DNA of 64,000 bases from Ligustrum vulgare. Lineage: Eukaryota > Streptophyta > Magnoliopsida > Lamiales > Oleaceae. This document shows positions 11,009 through 22,734 of the stretch, one piece after another. The translations under genes were made by a program, and so were the position numbers. The stretch is taken from assembly GCA_963555705.1 (NCBI GenBank), contig OY743174.1, positions 56,690,234 through 56,754,233 on the forward strand, given 5' to 3'. How positions within the stretch are numbered: position 1 is the stretch's first letter; every line of letters begins with the position of its first letter. The notes under the pieces were generated by a model that searched no databases, had not been told where the DNA came from, and was given only the letters and a program-made list of their open reading frames with translations.

Positions 11009-12389
11009 TACCTTTCACTAATTTTGCGCAAATCATCACTACCTTCAGAATTCTGACATTTTTACCCTTAAGTTCGCATTTTCTTGCGAGAGACATCCAT
11101 GTTGTCTATTTTCGTTAAAAAATTCGTCTGTTAACCCATAAAAAATCACCATTTAATTCGTTTGATAATACTGTTTAATTTATAAACTGATTTAATTATG
11201 ATTTGAGGTAAAAAATTGTGGTTGAAAATCAGACAAACAAAATGTGTGTGGAAAAGTCAAAATGGTATATTCAATTATTACTTTATTTAAAATTGACCCA
11301 AAAAAAAAGGAATAAAAACAAAATAAAACCTCCACCCAAGTTCATAACCACCCCCAACTCCAACCTAAACCCTACTCACCATTGTCGGCATCGTCGGCAC
11401 CTCCCATCATCACAAGAGGTCAACCTTCTGCTATTATCATACACGACAAGAGCCCCAACAGCCCCTCCGTAATATGCATAAGTGACAGCCCTGAATCTCA
11501 CTTGCCAAGCAGTGTCCCACACTAGAGCCTTCAACTCCTTGCCATCAATCTCCACCATCTGAGTCTGAAACTCCACTCCAATGGTGGCTTTAGAGTTATG
11601 GTCAAACTCATCTCTTGCAAAACGGGACAGCAAATTGGATTTGTTCACTGCTGCATCATCTATAACCACTATCTTGAACAATTACTCCTCCCCTGTTTCT
11701 TCTTCCCCCATCTTTTTGCTTGATTTTTGTTGTCTTTTACCCTTCTCCTTTTTCTTCGTCTGTCGGCACTATATGTGTATGTGTGGATGGAGAAAAAAGG
11801 TTGGAGTTTTAACTTGAGAAATTGGACAAATGTGAACTTGGAGAGATTGGCTGCATAATTTATGGGCTAAAGTGTAGATTTTATACATGTACTGTAGAAA
11901 TGTAGACAGCGTAGATCCATTCATTCAACAAAATCTGTTCAGATCATTTCCTAGGATAAATGGGGTTGATTTCATATCCAGCTCGACCACCACCGCCACG
12001 ACAGATGCCCCATGCCTGGCAGTGGCAGAATGTTGCATATTGAATAAAGGTTGACCTCCTTGTGATGATGGGCGGCTCCGGCAGTGTTGGGTAGGTTTGG
12101 GTTGGAGTTGGAGTTGGCCGTGTCGATAGGCTTGGGTAGACGTTGAAGAGAAGATTCCATTTTTTGTCTTTTATTTTTTATTATTATTATTATTATTTGG
12201 GTCAATTTTAAATACATTGATAATTGTGCCCTTCATTGATTGGTTGGAACCGTTGGGTCATTTATGGGTCAACTGATCGTTTTGATGGATTTTATAACGA
12301 AAATAGACTACGAGGATGTTTCCCGAAAATGCGAACTTGATTGTGAAAAAGCTGAAGGTTGTGATATTTTGCACAAAATCAGTGAAATG
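11009..12389. mobile_element. Pack-MULE-like element with long terminal inverted repeats and a captured Rab fragment
   Basis: Two long inverted arms, about 11009-11430 and 12046-12389, face each other. Shared blocks include AAGTTCGCATTTTC, GTCTATTTTCGTTA, TTTAAAATTGACCCAAA and CCCATCATCACAAG.GGTCAACCTT. The left arm is longer because an extra piece of about 90 bases (11162-11252), resembling the local MITE family, interrupts it. Between the arms lies a decayed Rab GTPase fragment on the - strand. Long inverted arms around a gene fragment, with no transposase, are the hallmark of Pack-MULEs. I could not fix a convincing 9-bp target duplication; TAGCG occurs just outside both ends but is not full length. 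An alternative is a foldback element that captured DNA by another route. Confidence 0.75.
11376..11711 (-). pseudogene. RabA-type small GTPase gene fragment (dead, inside Pack-MULE)
   Basis: From ATG at 11711 the reading frame gives MGEEETGEE, then a stop (11682-11684) where the family has tyrosine. It continues [20 protein letters not shown], then a [18 protein letters not shown] segment, the switch II region [13 protein letters not shown], and ends at about VVYDNSRR near 11428. This is the N-terminal half of a RabA (Rab11-like) GTPase of plant vesicle traffic, most like the RABA5 group. The P-loop has lost its GDSAVGKS form (now DDAAVNKS), and WDTAGQE has become WDTAWQV, so GTP binding and hydrolysis would fail. 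The C-terminal half with NKxD, SAK and prenyl cysteines is missing. The sequence upstream (11712-11815) is probably the parent gene's 5'UTR. Copying is from DNA, with no intron visible in this exon. Confidence 0.85.
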
Positions 12390-12668
12390 TAGCGCAAGTT
12401 GTTCTTTGTCTTTATTCTTTAACGCAATTATTAAAATTTATAAATCAACTAATTTTACACTCGTGTAATGTACGAATATATTTCATTGACAAAGACTAAA
12501 TTACAGTAAAAGCATAATTGGGAACAAAAAAATAAAAGGCATATCCTAATCCCTCTTACAATGGAATCTAATGGTAGAATAAAACCTCTCAAGAAATCAA
12601 TTTACATATATCATGCATATAAATCTTCCTGCCGAAGTCATGACACCTTATCATATATACCTAAAGTC

Positions 12669-12920
12669 GCCCCCAGGGCACATCTCCAAGTGGCAAAGGG
12701 GATGGGTGGTAAGTGCTCAGCGCAGCTGTGTGCTTGGTTCGATTCCCTGCAAGGTGGAATTGGCCTTGTGACAAGCGGGAGTTATTGAGCGTTTCTCATG
12801 CTTACCATAAGTCCTTCCACCCTGGCTCCTTGGAGGCATAACCTGGATTTACCTTCCCGAACCAATGGCCTTGGGCGTGGTCGGTTCGGACCCTCAGGGT
12901 GTGGGCTACACCTTTTTTTT
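12669..12920 (+). mobile_element. tRNA-derived SINE (Au-like)
   Basis: Pol III internal promoter boxes are visible: box A TGGCAAAGGGG (12691-12701) and box B GGTTCGATTCC (12736-12746). The body ends in a GTGGGCTACACC block and a T run. A perfect 16-base duplication, ATATATACCTAAAGTC, flanks it at 12653-12668 and 12921-12936. The head, boxes and T tail resemble the widespread angiosperm Au SINE. It encodes no protein and relies on LINE machinery. Confidence 0.93.
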
Positions 12921-12939
12921 ATATATACCTAAAGTCACA

Positions 12940-14320
12940 AAAGTGAGTGGAAAATATATTACAAAGTGTCCTTCTCCTTAATTACAAGAATTCTTCAAAT
13001 AAAAGATTTTCTTAAAAATTGGACATGACACTCGACTTCTAATAATAGATGAAAAGAAAATTTTACGATAGGTCATTGAATCTTGTACATGAATCAATCA
13101 TAAGGTGAGTAAAGGCCTTTGAGAGTGATAAAGCTTCGGCTAAATAATGCGAATCTACTTATCAATAAAAACACGCTCTTCCATTTAAAGTACATTTTAT
13201 TGCCTTTTGCAAAATAAAAATCAATATTTTCAGATCTGGTTCGATCATCGACCTGATCAAGAGATTAGGTCGAGGGTCAGAGGGTTGACTCGGGTCTACC
13301 CAGACATTGAATAATATATGAAACCAAAGTCAAATTTGGGTTCGGGTCGTCTGGGGTTCTCGGATAGTTGATCGGACTGGATTTCAAGTGTGACCCGACC
13401 CGATTTCTGGCTCGATGACGGGTTTTAGGTCGGGCCGGGTTTAAAAAGACACACATTCAAAGAAATTCAAAAGTATGTTAAAATTTTCAATCATGCTACA
13501 TGAACGTAATATTTGACATAAAGTTATACACATGTACACATGGTAACAATTCATTTATTTACTGATCACATCAACTCCAAAATCAACCGTCAACAATTTT
13601 TCGATCACCTTTTCAGTCCAAGTTTTCGGACAAAGTAGCATTACCCTAAAATTTTTCTAACCAATATTATAAGAGTAGGTTTTGAACACTATTCATTTAT
13701 GGTTATATTATTTTTGTCCTTTAGTGGTTCTTTTTTCTTTAATTTCTTTGTTTGGTTAACTTTGTGGGCTCAAGTTCAAACGAAATCGTAATAACAAGAT
13801 TTTGATATTAATGTAAAGTTTTTACAAAATACTTTACCACATGATTTTTGAATTACAAAATTATTAACCGTAGCATAATTTATAGTAGCCTAAATTATCC
13901 CTTAATAATGTATTTCATCTTTTTTTTCGACATATGCACTCTAGACAAAACAAAGTTTTTAATGTATCACTTCGAAACCTCATAAGAAACTATAAACTTG
14001 CATTTTCAGAATCATATAATGTCTGTCAAAATAAGGTGAACGAGCATCCAAAAACGACCACACACTTTTTTTTAACCATCTTTGTGGAGACCGATTCTTA
14101 AAAATCTCTTGTCGAATTTTCTTTTACGGTTAACTTACTTCTTATTTTCAAAATCATGCATACTTTAAATAAAAATGAGTTTTTACTATGCTATTCAAAG
14201 AGCTTCTGAAAAATCTACAAATTCGACTTTAAAATTATATAACAGCTGAAGAGTCATAATTTAACAAAATGTTACTTTATTTGTTCACGTGCAATGTGAT
14301 GTTCTCACACTGTACTGTCA
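12940..14320. other. Intergenic DNA with a GC-rich hAT-MITE-like patch
   Basis: Most of the stretch is featureless and AT-rich. At 13230-13445 there is a patch rich in GGGTCG, GACCCGACCCG and GGTCGGGCCGGG words that resemble the ends of the hAT element at 27.9-28.6 kb. No terminal repeats or target duplication could be matched. Confidence 0.45.
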
Positions 14321-14325
14321 CACTA

Positions 14326-14510
14326 TTTTTCTTGCAAGGGTTAGAGGGATGGCACTGTTCATTTGTGACCTCTTATTTTGTCCTTATTTTTCTTGCAAGG
14401 GTTAGGGGGATGTCACTGTTCATTTGTGACCTCTTATTTTGTCCTTATTTTTCTTGCAAGGGTTAGAGGGATGGCACTGTTCATTTGTGACCTCTTTTTG
14501 TCCTTTAGTG
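14326..14510 (+). repeat. 61-bp tandem repeat, about three copies
   Basis: Units starting CTTGCAAGGGTTAGAGGGAT begin at 14331, 14392 and 14453, an exact 61-base spacing. The unit length is not a multiple of three, so the short ORF across it is not conserved by the repeats. Confidence 0.9.
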
Positions 14511-14514
14511 TTTT

Positions 14515-15860
14515 TTTTCTCTTCCTTTCAGTCTTTTTTGTTTGGTCGACTTTTTAGCCCAAATGAAATCGTAATAGAAAATTCTTGATATTAATGTAAA
14601 GTTCGTTACCGTATTATTTTTTCAATCTCATTTTTTACAGTACTCAATCTACACCATAAATCTTATTTTTGGCCTATAATTTTTTATTTTTCAACTCAAT
14701 CTACACCCTACATTCTCCAAAAACTCAACTTTTTTCAAAATTTGATGGGAATCAAACAAGGGTTAAGTTTTTTATGTACCATTTCGAAAAGCTCATAAAA
14801 ACTACAATCTTGAATTTTCAACATCATATAACGACTATCAAAATAAGTCAAATGCACATCCAAAAATGATAACTCACTTTTTAAAATCCTCGTGATTATC
14901 GGTCCTAAAAATCTATTTTTCGCTTTTCTTTTACGAGTTAAATTTCATCTGATTTTCAAAATCATGCATACTTGAGACAAAACTGAGTTTGTAACATACT
15001 ACTCAAAGAGCTCATAAAAATTTACAAATTTGTCTGTGTAATTATATAATAGTCGAGAAGTTATAATTTGACAAAATATTACTTTTGATGTTCATACGCA
15101 AACCGAAGTTCTCATACAGCACTTTACCACATTATTTTTGAATTACAAAATCATCAAACGTAGCAAATTATTGTTATTTAAAATGGTCTCTTAGCAATAT
15201 ATTTTTCATTTTTGCACGAATCAACTTTTACCTCAATTTCATCTTATTTCTTACATCATCTTACTTTTAATTATTCATGTACAATAACACTATTACATAC
15301 ATAATTATAGAGACTCGTGCATTCTCACGAACTAGATTAGAACCCTAAAAAAAGTATGTTAAAAGCAAGTTTTCAACCTCAGCTGATGACAATGGAGAAA
15401 TTGAAATCCTATCTTGTTAATACTGTAACTGGAATTATTAACTTCATAATTGATTATAGAGAAATAAAATTATATTTCAATTTCCTTATTTATTATTTAT
15501 TAAATATTAAATAAAAAAATTAGCAAAGTATTCTTTTTTTTTTTTTTTTTGATATTATAAATCACTAAATCAAACCAAAGACATCAAACTTTGACTGCTC
15601 ACCTCCGCAATTCAGACGGAGAGGAAGTGTGGCAGCCTATCAATCCAAAAAAGACTAGAAATAGAATCACAAGCAAAACTAGCAAATTTATGGGCTATCA
15701 CATTACTATCTCTAGTAACATGACAACACGAACCACAATTTCTTAAATCATTTTTAACAACACATTTTCTTTCTCAACTTTTCAATCACATATTTTACCT
15801 TAAAAACATAAATATACCTATTTATAATTGCTACAATGTTACCGAGCAAAGACTTAAATT
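14515..15860. other. AT-rich intergenic DNA; possible diverged duplication
   Basis: No gene is supported. Parts of 14640-15200 (TACTGTATTATTTTTGAA-like, CATATAACGACTATCAAAATAA) echo 13800-14250, suggesting an old tandem duplication of several hundred bases on either side of the 61-bp array. A poly-T run lies at 15534-15550. Confidence 0.4.
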
Positions 15861-16649
15861 GGCCTAACTAGGACTGCAAGTTGGATTGGAAAATTCATTC
15901 CGTCCGATTTCGTTCCGAATTTCTCCAAAAAAATCTGATTTCTATTGGTTCAAATCTGAAACTTTCGAATTCTGAAATTTTTTGAAAAAATGGATTGGAA
16001 TTGGAACGAGTTTCAAAATTCCAAAAATTCTGAAATTATGATCCAAAAACTCTTATTTTTTCGAATAAATTTCGAAATTTTTTTGTATTTGCATTACAAT
16101 CAAAATATTAAATCTAAGAAAATATTTTATTCAATAATTAATAATATTAAAATATTATTATCATGAGATTTAACATATAACTAATGGGTAATACTTTCGC
16201 TTAGTTAAAAAAAATAAAAATAGGGAGAATAACACTTCAATTTAGCATAGGATTTAAGTTAGATAAATTGGTGTGATGAAAAAATATTTTACACATCAAA
16301 TTTAATCAAAAAGTTCAAAATGTGTTGTCGGTTGTGGTATCACAAAGTTTGCGTTACTTATTCACTGTTTGTGTCATCAGGTTTAAACTTTGGAACGTGA
16401 CACTGTTTATTTATTAGAAAAAAATTTTGAAGCAAAAATAATAGATCTACATGAAGTTATCGGATGAAAATGCAAAAATTTTATCATTGTTATCGTTCTG
16501 AACTTTTATTTTATTGGATCACGATAAAAAACTTATATTAAATCTATTTATAAATGTTATATTGTTATTTTTTGTGATTTATAACTTTAATTATAGTTTT
16601 TGACTAGTTGAATTTTTTATTTTTTTTTTGAAAGTTAGCATTCTCATTC

Positions 16650-19600
16650 AAACACTATCCCTTTGAAAGCAATTACATAAGAAACGAGGGATACAATCGA
16701 CCCAATCTCGAGAAATCGAATGCAAATGACGTGACGGAGTGGGCAACCTTATTTCTCTAATGAGGGATAAAGTTACACATACCACTGTCCGTATTTGCCA
16801 AAAAAGTGGAAATGTCGCGAAGAACGTTGGAATTTGGTGCAAAATCAAAATCATCCTTCAGACTGTTAACCAGTTGTAGGCAGTCCGATTCAACCACTCC
16901 CAAGGGAAGATCATTTTCGTGGGCGAATTTCAATTACGCAAGGAGTGCAAGGGCCTCAGTGCTTCAATTCCAGTAACTCCCATGAATGATCTCGCTGATA
17001 TCGCACAAATTTGACCCTTGTCGTCCAAAATAGCAGTACCTGATGAGAAGTGAGGCCAATCTGCTCTAACAGCAGCATCAACCTGGAGTGTGAATTTACC
17101 TGGTTTGGGCGTTGAAGAAAGGCCAGAACAGGGAGTCAGTGAAGTTTCCTTAATCTGGCCAAGTTCATGCACGTTCAAACAATCAGCAGCCAATCCTACA
17201 ATGGTTTCAGCCCCTCTCCTCTGTGAGCCATGAATCACCTTGTTCCGTTCAAACCACATAAACCATGTCGTGTGGTTGATCAACTTCAGTTTCCCAGGAA
17301 AAAGGCTCGTGGAAATATTGAAAACCATTTCTTTTGAGTCTGTCCAAGCTCTAAACGTCTTGAGCGTCCTCCATGAACCGACTGCTTTCCAAACAAGTTT
17401 CGAGTGCGGGCAGTGAAGAAGAAAATGTACCAGTGATTCAGCTCCACCACAAAAAATGCATCTTCCATCTATAGAAATACCGCGGCGTTGTAAATTCATC
17501 TTGGTGGGTACTGCATTGTGGAACACTTTCCACCAGAAAATTCGAATATTGGGAGGGATGGATAGGTTCCAAATAATTTTCCACCAAGCATTCGAGGAAC
17601 TTGATCCAGTCTCACTGGTCTTTGTTAATAATGATTTGTATTCACTTCTAACTGAATATTTTTCATGTGATTCATAGTGCCAGATGAGTTTGTCCGGAGA
17701 ATGGGGTCCACCAATTGGGGTAGAAAGGATTAAATCACTGTCTGGTTTGACAAAAATGCTCTCGATGAGACCAACATCCCAAGTCCCAGATTTTTTCATG
17801 AGGTCCGAAACTGTGTGGACGAGAGATGAAGCGGGAGAGAAAGGACGAAACGAAGAGGGCCTTGGCAACCATGGATCCTCAAAGATGCGAATTGAGAGCC
17901 TATTGCCAACACGCCACCTACATCCTTTAGTGATGACATCCCGTGACCAGATAATGCTCTGCCATAAATAAGAATCCTCGCTTTTGACACGAGCAGAGAA
18001 AAAATCCACTGCCGCAAAATATTACCCTTTCAGCACTTTAGCTGCCAACGAGTTCGGTTCATGCACGAGTCTCCAAGCTTGTTTTGCAACTAAGTCTTGG
18101 TTGAACAACTCCATACTCATAAAGCCAAGACCACCATCACATTTTGGAATACAAAGTTTATGCCATTTCAACCAGTGGACTTTCCTGAGATCTTCGTTGC
18201 CCCCCCCCCCCAAAACCAAAATCTGCTTAGGGCCGATTCGATAGATTGAAGGATAGTCGTTGGTATTCGGAAAAGATTCATCACGTAGCAAGGGATAGCT
18301 TGAAGAATTGATTTAATGAGAACTTCCCGACCCCTGGATGAAAATAAATTCCTCTTCCACCCTCCGATTCGTTTCCAAATTTTTTCCACCAAAGGCATGA
18401 AGAGCCTCTTTTTTTGTCGCCCAAGAGTGGATGGGAAACCCAAGTAGATATCATGGATGCCCTCCTTATGAATTCCTAAACATTGCTTGATATCCAATCT
18501 GATTGACATCTCAACATTGGGGCTAAAGAAGATGGAAGATTTTTTGAAATTGACATTTTGTCTTGAGCCTGCTTCATACACCAGAAGAATATTTTGGAAG
18601 ACTTGTGCTTCTTCCAATTTTGCACGCCAGAATATGAGAGAGTCGTCAGCAAAAAATAGGTGGCTGATACATGGACATGAGCGTGTGCATTGCATGCCAG
18701 CTAGAATTCCATCCCTTTCTGCCTTCCTAATCAGCCCGGAGAAAGCCTCAGTTGATAATAAGAATAAATAAGAGGACAGGGGGCATCCTTGGCGCAACCC
18801 CCTTGAAGGGAAAACTTGGTCGTGGCGATGGCCGTCAAGGATAAAAGAAAACCTGGTCGAGGAGATACAATTGGAGACTAACTGCTACCAACGAGGGGAG
18901 AAGCCCATCTTGCTCATAATTTTAAAAATGAAGTTCCATTCCACCCGGTCATATGTTCGCTCATGTATTATTTGAGAGCAAGGAAGCCTTTTCGACCATT
19001 ATTCCTTTTACGCATCGAGTGGAGGCATTCCAACGCAACCAAAGCATTGTCAGAAATCTGGCGTCCAAAAACAAAGGCTGTTTGATTCTTAGATATAAGG
19101 GAAGGAAGGAAGGACTCGTTTCAGCCTATTTTCCAATGTTTTGGAGATAATCTTATAGAGGACGTTGCATAGGCTAATGGGCCGAAAATTTGTGATGCGT
19201 TTCGGGCTCTTCTTCTTCGGGATCAAAACGATATCAGTGGAGTTAATACTGCCCAGTGAGGCACCGTGGTTAAGCACCTGGAGGCAGATTGGCGTAACAT
19301 ATCTTTCGAGTAGATCCCAGTGATATTGATAGAAAATGGCATGAAAACCTTATGGCCCCGAAGACTTGCATGGACTCATTTCTCTGACTGATGCTGAGAT
19401 TTCGTCTCTGTTAAAAGGTGTGTCAAGAAAGTGGGCATCAGTTTCAGACAGAGTTGATGAGATACCCTCAACACATTTATCCAGCTGATCATCAGTGGGG
19501 CAGGAGCTAGAGAAAATTTCATGGAAATGATGCTGAACCAAAGCACTCATATCTTTTGGATTAGTAATCCAACATCTGTGTTCATCAAAGAGTCGGTTAA

Positions 19601-20710
19601 TACGGTTCTTAGTCCTTCTATTTGAGGCCTCTGAATGGAAGTACCTCGTGTTTCTATCCCCTGCACGTAGCCAGTCTGCTCGAGCTCTTTGCTTCCAATA
19701 ATGTTCCTCCCACTCTGACAGGATTTCAATTCTTTTCTCCAATTCCCTGATTTCCCCCATGAGGAGACTTTTAGTTTTGCGTCCTTGAGCTCTTTAGTCC
19801 AGTTCCCTAGCTTTGTCTTACTCCAATTAGTCAATTCATGGCTGCAAGAGATCAACAGATTGTGGAAGTCCCCTAAAGCCTGTGGCCATCCATGAAATTG
19901 AATAGCATTGTGCCATGTGTCATTTAAGCGATTCTCAAAATCCCTCTCCCTGATCCAGAGGGGTTCAAATCTGAATAGCTTGGGGGTTTTGTGACTCCCC
20001 TTTCAATCTTTTCGGGGTGTAAGCTTAAGGAGTATAGGGCGATGGTCAGAACCTGTGAAATCCAAATGAGAAACGGATGATTCTAGGAAACATCGAGAAG
20101 CATTCTCGTCGATTAAAACCTGTCTAACCTTTCTTGTTCAAATTGTGCCCCGTGTCTTTTATTCGTCCAAGTATATTTAGGGCCTTGCGGATTAATGTCT
20201 ATTAGGAGACAGTCCAGAAGAGTCTCTAAACGCCTCAATCTGTCTAATTGGCCTATCACCCCCGCCGTCTTTTTCATGATGAAAAAGAATCTCATTGAAA
20301 TCCCCTCCACAAATCCAGGGGAGTGAGCTGAGTCTGCGCAACTTCCTCAAGATCTCCCAAGAGAAATATCTCTAGTCTTGCTTTGGATTCCCATAAAAAC
20401 CAGCAAATCGCCACGGTCCCCCTTCCAAAGGGGTTATGAAAATATCAATGTGACCTTGGGAAAATGATTGGAGTGATACATCAATATCTTTATTCCACAA
20501 CATCGCTAGTCCCCCACTCCTTCCCTTACAGTCCACCACAAAACCTTCATCAAAACCCAACTTATGTCTTAAATGTTGAGCCTCCATACCAAAAAGCCTC
20601 GTATCTATAAGAAACACGAGGTTTGGGAAATAGGTACAAATAGAATTTCGCAAAGCGGAGAACGCGACAGGGTTCCCCATTCCCTGTACGTTCCAGCAGA
20701 GGCATGTCAT
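16650..20710 (-). pseudogene. LINE ORF2: endonuclease, reverse transcriptase, RNase H (broken)
   Basis: Pieces in order on the - strand are as follows. An APE-like endonuclease starts MTCLCWNVQGMGNP at 20710 and continues to about 20113 (PKYTWTNKR). A linker lies at 19350-19855. The RT has [20 protein letters not shown] at about 19225, a QGCPLSSYLF segment at 18797, and the catalytic FADD at 18642-18653. The zf-RVT region is near 17400-17600, with WWKVFHNAVPTKMNLQRRG then CIFCGG. An RNase H start (LQVDAAVRADW) is near 17090, with a continuation in another frame to 16650. ORF2 would nick target DNA and copy the LINE RNA there. Multiple frame changes (for example near 19300, 18160, 18020 and 16930) and stops mean no complete protein. 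Confidence 0.88.
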
Positions 20711-20724
20711 GGCGTCTGGAGGCC

Positions 20725-21996
20725 CTAGGCTTCAGGGCTCGCCAGTTCGGTGTAACATAAATCCGTATTCATTTTGCTCTTTTTGTGACAATTTTCCTCC
20801 AGTTCATCTCCTTCCAGGTTGCGTTTGAGATGGGTGAAGACCCATCCCATCTTAAGTGTTGGAATGTTACTCACTTCTACAATGATACTGCTTCCCTCAG
20901 CAGGTACACCTGCAAGGTGATTCATCTCCACCTCCCATGCTCGTATTTTCCATTGCCCACGTCTAGAATTATCCTCATCTCTCCTAGGTTTTTCCTCGCT
21001 TCTGGATTCTACTACCGGTTCTTGTTCAGAGTTTGCATTTATATTCGCCAATTCCAGAGGGAAGGAGGAAGGTCTGGATGTGCTTCTGTTTTCATCCCCT
21101 TGTCGAATTGTCATTGTGTTTTTGGTTGGCGAGGAGGCAGTTGTGCAAGGGAATCAGATTATTGGTAAGATGTGTCTCGTGGTGGGGATTTTTTTTTCAG
21201 AATTGGTGTTATTTGAGGGGGTATGCGTTTTGCTTCTCCAAGAATTATTCCTTCCACTTCCTCCATTGAAGGAAGCACGTAGCCAATCCCCGAATCTCCT
21301 TTCTTCCACTGGAACATCAGCAAAACAACGTAAGTCTTTACATTCGATGATGCGATGACCAATAATTCCACAGCCGTGGTAGAAATCGGGAAGCCTTTCA
21401 TAACGCAAAGGAAAGCTTAATTCAGCTCCATTTTCTTCAAGTAGAACTCGAATGCCCCGACGGATAGGTTTCGTAACATCAAGCCAGACTTTGACTATCA
21501 TTGATGGACCGTCTAGATCAACAAAATCCAGCTTTCCAAGGGTTGAACACCATACTCTGGCGCATGCTAAAGTTCTCAAAGCGATGGGAACATCAAGAAT
21601 ATGAATCCAGAAAGAACATAATGAAAGGTTAACACTGTGAATGTCACCTACCCCAACAGGAATAGCGAAGGTAATAAGATGCTTATTAAAACTCCATGGA
21701 CCTCCTTGAAGCAATTTCTGGCGATCCTCCTTGGTTCTAAAACCAAAGATGAAAACATTTTCCAATTCCGCTCTTTCCACCCGAACAGGCCCTAAAGCCC
21801 TCCAAAGGATACGTATCACATTTTCAAGGCCTTCTCTATTTATGGGTTTTGGATTCGATACCTTTCCAAACAGGGTTCGTTCCAGGTTGTCCAGCCCATC
21901 TGAGTATAGAGGAGCCCCAGTTGCAATAAGTGGTCCATCTTCATCATCTAGTTTCAACCGATGATGTAGAGATGAAATATCGAAGTCTTCTGTCAT
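20725..21996 (-). pseudogene. LINE ORF1 (DUF4283-like with zinc knuckle)
   Basis: The main ORF (21154-21996) starts MTEDFDISSLHHRLKLDDED and carries the plant LINE ORF1 pattern: a GPWSFNKHLITF segment, a WIHILDVP segment, and a knuckle region GCGIIGHRIIEC. The usual C-x2-C-x4-H-x4-C knuckle has lost its first cysteine. A second piece in another frame (20725-21114) gives the proline- and glutamate-rich C-terminal part. ORF1 proteins bind the LINE RNA. A frameshift near 21150 breaks the gene. Confidence 0.75.
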
Positions 21997-22734
21997 GGTG
22001 AGGTGATGGGGAATGCGTCATGGGTGAAATGGGTCTGAAGTTTGTGAGGAAACTAAAAGAAAATGGTGGAAAGACCAAAGAGTCCGGAGGAGCTCGCTGA
22101 GATGTCGGAGAAAACCAAAGCCGACTGTAGACAAGAAAGGAAAGTGTACTGAGAAAAAAAAAAGGAAAGGAAACAAGGAAGAAGCTCCTAGACCCAGAGG
22201 GAGGGAAAATTGTGACTAGTTTAAATTGTGAACTCATTTTGTTTAAGACATTCAATTCCCCGAATTTCTTTTTTCATATACTTAAAATTATTATAAATCT
22301 CGATAAAATATTATATATTGAAAATCCTGAAATTTTCGATTTGGAATGAAGTTTGTGTATTTCGAAAACTTCAGAACGAAATTTGAAACAATATTTTGAT
22401 TCCGAAATTTTTTGACGTGAAATTTAAAATATCTATTTTCGATATGTTCCGTCCAAAAAACGCTCCTAGGTCTAACTAAAGGAACCGTTGAACAAAGGAA
22501 CCCTTGTGAATATATGTGGGTGCTTCGAGAAACTCATCATCCAGCATTCGAGTTAGCCACGTGTCACAATCATATGAATATTTGAGAACTATAGCTACAG
22601 ACTACTCTTTATAAATTTACTGGACCTTGGAATAACGAACGAAATTGGGCCTAATCCAAATTCCAATTGTCAGATGGTTCATTAGTCCAATTCTTTTGAC
22701 TCCGGACTAGTTCTATCTAGTGTCATTAAATAAA

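Larger units (their letters stand above)
16616..22213 (-). mobile_element. L1-type LINE, full-length-like but degenerate
   Basis: On the - strand, from 22213 down to 16616, the element shows ORF1, then ORF2 with endonuclease, reverse transcriptase, zf-RVT and RNase H, then an A-rich tail (T run at 16611-16629 on the + strand). Probable target duplications are GACTAGTTGAATTT (16602-16615) and GACTAGTTTAAATT (22214-22227), which match at 12 of 14 positions. Tail next to duplication is as expected for target-primed insertion. Many frameshifts and stops show it is no longer active. Confidence 0.88.
15871..22471. mobile_element. Older repeat split by the LINE insertion
   Basis: The sequence on both sides of the LINE (15871-16601 and 22228-22471) shares unusual words such as TTCCGTCC, CGAAATTT and GATTCCGAAATTTTT. 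The outer edges are marked by the same 7 bases, CTAACTA (15864-15870 and 22472-22478), with one mismatch if extended to 8. This suggests one transposon, perhaps hAT with an 8-bp target, into which the LINE later landed. Terminal inverted repeats are not clear. Confidence 0.35.

Noticed and set aside
12690..12746. Functional tRNA gene
   Set aside because: A and B boxes are present, but no cloverleaf stems or acceptor arm are seen; the flanks show a SINE.
21944..22255. Separate gene upstream of LINE ORF1
   Set aside because: It is the 5' untranslated part of the LINE in another frame and crosses the element boundary.
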